Shown: positions 6,163-10,221 of the stretch, in pieces
Layout of the letters: every line of letters starts with the position of its first letter
How positions within the stretch are numbered: the stretch's first letter is position 1
Source: an uncultured Verrucomicrobiota bacterium
GTDB taxonomy: Bacteria > Verrucomicrobiota > Kiritimatiellia > RFP12 > UBA1067
Assembly: GCA_946615875.1 (NCBI GenBank)
Contig: CAMOIK010000074.1
Coordinates: 1 to 10,221 of the forward strand
DNA: 10,221 nucleotides
Direction of reading: 5' to 3'
Translations under genes and position numbers: made by a program
Notes under the pieces: generated by a model
The model's input: only the letters and a program-made list of their open reading frames with translations
Told to the model about the DNA's origin: nothing
Database searches by the model: none

Positions 6163-9100
6163 ATGGCAAGACCAGGACAAGTCGGGAACAATGCTCAGCC
6201 GTTCAAGCTGACCATCGAGAGTTTCAACCGTCTCAACAACGCCGGCGGCGCGGCGAATGCTCCGCGCCAGTTCGCCAACGCGCAGCCTGCGGCGGCGCCC
6301 CAGCCTGCCGTGGCGCAGGCGCAGCCGAGGCGCGGATTTCTGGCGTGGCTCACCGGCCTTTTCAAGTCGGCCACCCCGGCGACCCCGCCGGAACCGACTG
6401 CCAAGGAGTTCAACAACCGCGTGCTGGGCGGCATGAAGGCGGCGGACGCCAGCGCTCTTCCGCAGGATTTCCGCGACGCGCTCGCGTATGTCACGGACAA
6501 TCTGCGCGCGCGTTTCGGCGTGGAGAAGGTCCCGAACGGCGCCAAGTTCTCGGAGATCGTCGGCTCCGCCGCGCTTGCAGACGCGCTGGACGCGCGCCGG
6601 ACCGAGGCGGACGGGCAGGGCCGCAGGCTGACCGCCGCCGACATCGCGGAAATCTACGCCGAATGCGCCATGACGCGTTTCTCTTTCGAAGCCATCGGCG
6701 CGAAGATCGCAGACAAGGCCCGGAGCATGGGCGTGGAGTCCATGTTCACGAAGCGCGCGGCGGGCGCGCAGTTCTCCGCAAGGTGTCCGCAGATAGCGGC
6801 GGAGATACGATGCTGCAAGTCTCCGGCCGAGCTGGAGGCGGTGCTGCAGAGGTACGATGCGAACATGGCGGAGTTCGTGCGCATGGCGGAAGCGACTGGG
6901 CGCGAGGCGAAGGCGGCGCTCCCGGCCGCCGCTGACAAGCTGGCGGCCGCATTCGGCGCGGACGGCCGGTTCGTCGCCGGAATGTTCAACACCGAAAAGC
7001 TATCTGCGCGCATCCTCGAACTGTCGTCCAGGATCGTCGCGGGCAGAGAGCCGGGCAGCACCGAGCCTGGTTTCGACGTGAAGGCCGCATACGCGCGCGT
7101 CGTCGATGGGTTCGTGCAGGAGCGGCTTGACTACTGCTCCGAGATAGACGCGCTGGATATCGAGCAGGGCCTGAAGGAGACCTTGAAAAGCGAACTGTTC
7201 GGTTTGCGCGAACTGCCCAAGCTCCGCCCTGCGCAGATCCTCCAGCTCGCGCAGTCGGTCGATATGGGCAAGATCGAAGGCATTGCCGGCAAGGGAATGC
7301 CCGCTGCGCTGGTCGGCGGCATGCTCGCCAGCCAGGCGGACAAGTTGAAAGCGGCGGTCGCCGGCATGGCCGGGCCCGAGGCGATTGCGACTTTCGGCGC
7401 CGACGACTTCACGCCTGTTTACAATTGGTCGCTCGCAATGGCGCTGGCCGGGAAGCCCGCCGTGAAGCAGGGGCTCGCGGGGCGCATCGACGATTGCCTG
7501 AACGAGGCGTGCGCCAATTTTCAGAAAGCGGGAATGTTCGACGCCGCGCATCTGACGGCGGCGGTCGTCGCAGTGGCGAAACCCCTTGCGCAAAACCCCG
7601 CCATGAGCGAGCCGAAGTACTTGCGGCTCGTCGGCAAGGAGGCGGACGCGGCGTTGTCGGAGGCCGGCGTGACTGATGCGCAGGTGCGCGCCGACGCGAA
7701 GGCGGCGATCCTCCATCGCGCCAAGGCGGTGCTCGGGCGCGAGACCGGCATCGGCGCGCTCTCCAACGCATTCCTGGTGCTTCGGGCGGAAGCCGCCGAG
7801 CTGGGACGCGCGCTGGATTTCGTGGCGAAGACGCGCTCGTCGGCGAAAAGCGTCGCTGCGACGACGATCGCCGTCTCCACCGGACTCGGCAAGGGGCACG
7901 TCCTGAACAATCTGGACGCCTCCGGGCTCGTCTCCGATTGCGGCAAGCTCCGCTTCCTCTACGACGACATCGTCGGAAAGGCGAAAGGCGGGGCGGCGAC
8001 GAACGCCGCCGAAGCCGCGAACAAGGCGAACGACATCGTCGCGAAGTTCGCGTTTGCGAAGATCGAAGTGCTCAAGAGCATCAACGACGCCGGGTTCGAC
8101 GTGGCGGACAAGGCGGAGTTCACCACGAGCGCGCTGCGCAGCGGAGACTGGAAGAGCCCCAACGTCGCGATCGCCGCGAAGCGCATCGCCGAGAGCGCCC
8201 TCATGAAGACGGCCGTGGCCTCGCTCGCGACCATCCTGAAGGACGGCTCCTCGATGGGCGACGACGATCTGCGCGACGCGTTCGTGATGTTCGGCATGAA
8301 GTTCGCGGCGGCCATGCGCGAAGACCTCAATGCGCACGGCGACGAGTGGGCAGGCGGCAGCGACACGCTGCAGCTCGTGCAGAGCATGGTCGTGCGTTTC
8401 GCGGCGAAGAACCATCCCGACATCGCGGAGTCGCTTGCGAGTCTCGGCGCGACGGGCAGGCTGAAGCTGCTGGCCGACGCGCTCACGGACAACATGAAGG
8501 CGCTCCATGCTCGCAAGATGGACTTCATGCTGCTCGTCCAGTACAACATGCTGGGCGAGCCGGCGGGAGAAAAGATCCGCGAAGCCATGAAAGATCCGGC
8601 CCTCAGATACGACAAGGCGGCGCACGACGAATGCGTCATGCTGGATGAAGCGAGCAACGTCGCGAACGGTTTCTTTGCGATGTTCACGAACGGCGTGCCC
8701 TCGGGCGACGCGGTCGCGGCCGCGAAGTACGTCGCGCTCAACCGCGTCGGCCCGGGGATGGTCGCGAAGTATTCCGGCAGCCTCGCCAACGAAACGGTGC
8801 CGCTTCTCAAGAACCTGGTCGGCAAGCTGGACTGGCGCGCCGGCAAGGCGGAAGCGAGCGAGGAAATCGTGAAGAAGTTTGTCGAGGACATGAAAGATTG
8901 GCGCGACGTCGCTCCAGGTTCGCAGGACGCCGCCGGACTGGAGGCGGTCCTCGCGCGCCGCACGGAAGGATACCTGATCGACACCCTCGCCGGACTGACG
9001 CAGAACAAGTTCGACCGTCCGGACTATCCGGGACTTGCGGGGACGTTCGTGCAGGACATCACCCGCTGCACCTACCGCTTCAACGGCGTCACCGCAGGCG

Positions 9101-9555
9101 GCAAGGACGCGACGACGGCGAGCATCGTCGCCGAGTTCGAGAAAGCGATTCCCGATCCGGCGAAGCGGAAGGTCCTCTCGGCCATCGCCAGCCAGCAGCT
9201 GTTCGGAGATCTTTCGGCGTCCGTCAACAACAGGCTCCCGTTCTCTTCTTGGAAGGCCGGCATGGGGGAAGAGCCCATCGCCAACATCCCGGGGATCGAG
9301 AAGTTCGCCGCGCGCGACATATTCGCGACCGGCAACCCGTTGTTCGGCAGCGGCCCCATGACGTTCGACATCAGGATGTCGGAGGACGGCAAGTCCGCAA
9401 AGATCGTCGCGACGGCGAAGTTCCCGCTCGCCGCCGACGTCTCGCTCCCGAAAGTGAGCATCGGCAATTGCGTTTGCGTGCAGTCGTTCACGGTCGATTT
9501 CGGCAATCCGCCCGCGATCAAGGACTTCTCGCTCTCCCAGACGTTCGCGGCTTGA
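6163..9555 (+). CDS. Large helical protein of unknown function; candidate type III secretion effector
   Basis: I do not recognise a family for this 1130-residue protein. It has no Sec or Tat signal peptide and no clear transmembrane helix. Residues 1-53 are rich in Asn, Gln, Ala, Pro and Ser and look unstructured, as type III secretion signals usually do. RRGFLAWLTGLFKS (56-69) is a short hydrophobic or amphipathic segment that could bind a chaperone or a membrane. Another Pro-rich linker (70-80) leads into a long Ala-rich, largely helical body (about 81-1020). The last 70 or so residues (about 1060-1130) look beta-rich, with a Cys pair in GNCVCV (1101-1106). No protease, kinase, ADP-ribosyltransferase or ubiquitin-ligase motif was seen. 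The gene has a strong ribosome binding site and is followed 33 bases later by a probable type III chaperone gene, which is the main reason for the effector call. It could instead be a translocator-like or structural secreted protein. The coding region itself is certain; the role is inferred. Confidence 0.6.
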   Translation: MARPGQVGNNAQPFKLTIESFNRLNNAGGAANAPRQFANAQPAAAPQPAVAQAQPRRGFLAWLTGLFKSATPATPPEPTAKEFNNRVLGGMKAADASALPQDFRDALAYVTDNLRARFGVEKVPNGAKFSEIVGSAALADALDARRTEADGQGRRLTAADIAEIYAECAMTRFSFEAIGAKIADKARSMGVESMFTKRAAGAQFSARCPQIAAEIRCCKSPAELEAVLQRYDANMAEFVRMAEATGREAKAALPAAADKLAAAFGADGRFVAGMFNTEKLSARILELSSRIVAGREPGSTEPGFDVKAAYARVVDGFVQERLDYCSEIDALDIEQGLKETLKSELFGLRELPKLRPAQILQLAQSVDMGKIEGIAGKGMPAALVGGMLASQADKLKAAVAGMAGPEAIATFGADDFTPVYNWSLAMALAGKPAVKQGLAGRIDDCLNEACANFQKAGMFDAAHLTAAVVAVAKPLAQNPAMSEPKYLRLVGKEADAALSEAGVTDAQVRADAKAAILHRAKAVLGRETGIGALSNAFLVLRAEAAELGRALDFVAKTRSSAKSVAATTIAVSTGLGKGHVLNNLDASGLVSDCGKLRFLYDDIVGKAKGGAATNAAEAANKANDIVAKFAFAKIEVLKSINDAGFDVADKAEFTTSALRSGDWKSPNVAIAAKRIAESALMKTAVASLATILKDGSSMGDDDLRDAFVMFGMKFAAAMREDLNAHGDEWAGGSDTLQLVQSMVVRFAAKNHPDIAESLASLGATGRLKLLADALTDNMKALHARKMDFMLLVQYNMLGEPAGEKIREAMKDPALRYDKAAHDECVMLDEASNVANGFFAMFTNGVPSGDAVAAAKYVALNRVGPGMVAKYSGSLANETVPLLKNLVGKLDWRAGKAEASEEIVKKFVEDMKDWRDVAPGSQDAAGLEAVLARRTEGYLIDTLAGLTQNKFDRPDYPGLAGTFVQDITRCTYRFNGVTAGGKDATTASIVAEFEKAIPDPAKRKVLSAIASQQLFGDLSASVNNRLPFSSWKAGMGEEPIANIPGIEKFAARDIFATGNPLFGSGPMTFDIRMSEDGKSAKIVATAKFPLAADVSLPKVSIGNCVCVQSFTVDFGNPPAIKDFSLSQTFAA

Positions 9556-9588
9556 AAGGCTGAAGAAACCGAAAGACGAAGGTGACAC

Positions 9589-10017
9589 ATGAACCATGAA
9601 GAACTGATAAGGCATCTCGGCTCGGCAATCGGCGCGGCGCTCGCGCTCTCGCCGGCCGGAACGGCGGCGGTGAAATTCGACGGCGACGAAGTCGATTTCG
9701 AGTCTGCGGAAGGGCGGCTCTACATCTACGCCGACATCGCCCCCGCCGAGGGCCGCGAAGGGGACTTCGCGGCGCTGCTCGCCGCAAACCACCTATGCGC
9801 GGAGACGGGCGGCGCGGCGGCGGGGCTGGACCGCGCGCGCGGCATGTTCACGCTGTGCCGCGTCCTGGACGGCGACATGGAGTATTCCGTGTTCGAGCAG
9901 GCGCTCGCCGGCTTCATCGACGCGCTACGCGCCCTCCGGCGCAGTCTTGCGAACGAGGCCGCGCCATCGGAAGACTTTGGGAGCCGCTCTTTGATGGACG
10001 GCATGATTTCCGTGTAG
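9589..10017 (+). CDS. Probable type III secretion chaperone, CesT/SycE-like (class I)
   Basis: This is a 142-residue acidic cytosolic protein (23 Asp/Glu against 11 Lys/Arg) with the order of elements of class I type III secretion chaperones. Helix 1 is at about 3-18. Three strands are at about 26-49 (AAVKF, VDFES, RLYIYADI). Helix 2 (58-70) contains LLAANHLC, matching the LLxANxL pattern of the CesT family. Two more strands follow (AGLD at 78-81, MFTLCR at 86-91), then a long final helix (99-120) and a short flexible tail. Such proteins dimerise and wrap the N-terminal part of one effector to keep it ready for secretion. The partner is probably the large protein just upstream, since effector and chaperone genes are usually adjacent. 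AAGGTG (9579-9584) is the ribosome binding site. Other CesT-fold proteins, such as YbjN-like ones, are the main alternative. Confidence 0.75.
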   Translation: MNHEELIRHLGSAIGAALALSPAGTAAVKFDGDEVDFESAEGRLYIYADIAPAEGREGDFAALLAANHLCAETGGAAAGLDRARGMFTLCRVLDGDMEYSVFEQALAGFIDALRALRRSLANEAAPSEDFGSRSLMDGMISV

Positions 10018-10084
10018 CCGTGGCGGCGGCGCCAAGTCGCGGAGCATCTCGCCTTGTTCGCTCTCTTCTGGGCGCGGAGGCGCT

Positions 10085-10221
10085 CTATTTGATGATTATT
10101 ACAAGGCCGCGCTTTACCCAGTTCTTGAGCGTGCACTCAAGTCGCGGGCCGGCCTCGACCGGCAGTTCGCGCGAGACAAGGCCGAAATTCCAATTCCCCT
10201 GTGGATCGTAGGCGTAGAGGT
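10085..10221 (-). CDS. Unrecognised protein, C-terminal 44 residues (5' end outside window)
   Basis: On the - strand an open frame enters from the right edge and ends at a TAG whose complement is at 10085-10087. It encodes 44 visible residues beginning LYAYDPQGNW and ending VKRGLVIIIK. Balanced composition, aromatic residues (YAYD, NWNFG, KNWV) and ordinary codons make it look like real protein, unlike the Arg/Pro/Ala-rich shadow frames elsewhere in this GC-rich window. It is convergent with the chaperone gene, whose stop lies 67 bases away, and no clear terminator hairpin was found between them. I cannot assign a family from this fragment. Confidence 0.6.
   Translation of the reverse strand, partial: LYAYDPQGNWNFGLVSRELPVEAGPRLECTLKNWVKRGLVIIIK

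Noticed and set aside
3771..6191. An 806-codon open frame on the - strand opposite the alpha-galactosidase
   Set aside because: The + strand protein is a clear GH27 enzyme over the whole length. The - strand product is low-complexity and Arg-rich.
7000..9792. A 930-codon open frame on the - strand opposite the large gene
   Set aside because: Its product is rich in Arg, Ala, Glu and His with no domain, which is typical of antisense shadow frames in GC-rich coding DNA. The + strand frame has a proper ribosome binding site and a protein-like composition.
10018..10084. Possible bidirectional terminator between the convergent genes
   Set aside because: Only a 4-bp GCGC stem near 10070-10081 was found, with a short T-run, which is too weak to call.

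Overview
The window is a GC-rich, densely coded piece of bacterial chromosome. Six of its seven genes lie on the + strand; the seventh is a fragment entering on the - strand at the right edge. The organism is probably Gram-negative: there are a lipobox protein, a secreted glycoside hydrolase and a likely type III secretion chaperone. The NPCBM-type alpha-galactosidase, the GAATGAAGAATG-like repeat and the probable type III pair together suggest the Verrucomicrobiota/Lentisphaerota/Kiritimatiellota group. That placement is inference; no taxonomic marker is present apart from the partial triosephosphate isomerase.

Left block (1-3643). The 3' two thirds of a triosephosphate isomerase gene (tpiA) is followed, with very short gaps, by a small leucine-rich-repeat lipoprotein, a MATE-family multidrug/organic cation exporter and a PP-loop ATPase of the tRNA-thiolation type. 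The MATE stop and the ribosome binding site of the PP-loop gene are interleaved. The four genes look like one transcription unit, although their functions are not obviously connected. An imperfect inverted repeat at 483-600 sits at the front of the lipoprotein gene, and its right arm appears to encode part of the signal peptide.

Middle block (3644-6056). A 322-base gap without a convincing gene ends in a near-consensus sigma-70 promoter (TAGACA, 17-base spacer, TATAAT) with a very short leader. It drives a secreted GH27 alpha-galactosidase built as signal peptide, NPCBM domain, Ig-like linker domain, catalytic barrel and C-terminal beta domain. This points to breakdown of galactose-containing plant or host glycans.

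Right block (6163-10017). A 1130-residue, Ala-rich, mostly helical protein has no Sec signal, no transmembrane segment and no recognised domain. It is followed 33 bases later by a small acidic protein with the layout of a class I (CesT/SycE-like) type III secretion chaperone. The best reading is an effector (or other secreted substrate) with its dedicated chaperone. This is the most interesting part of the window, because the large protein matches no effector family that I recognise.

Right edge. Read on the - strand, 10085-10221 encodes the last 44 residues of an unrecognised protein that converges on the chaperone gene.
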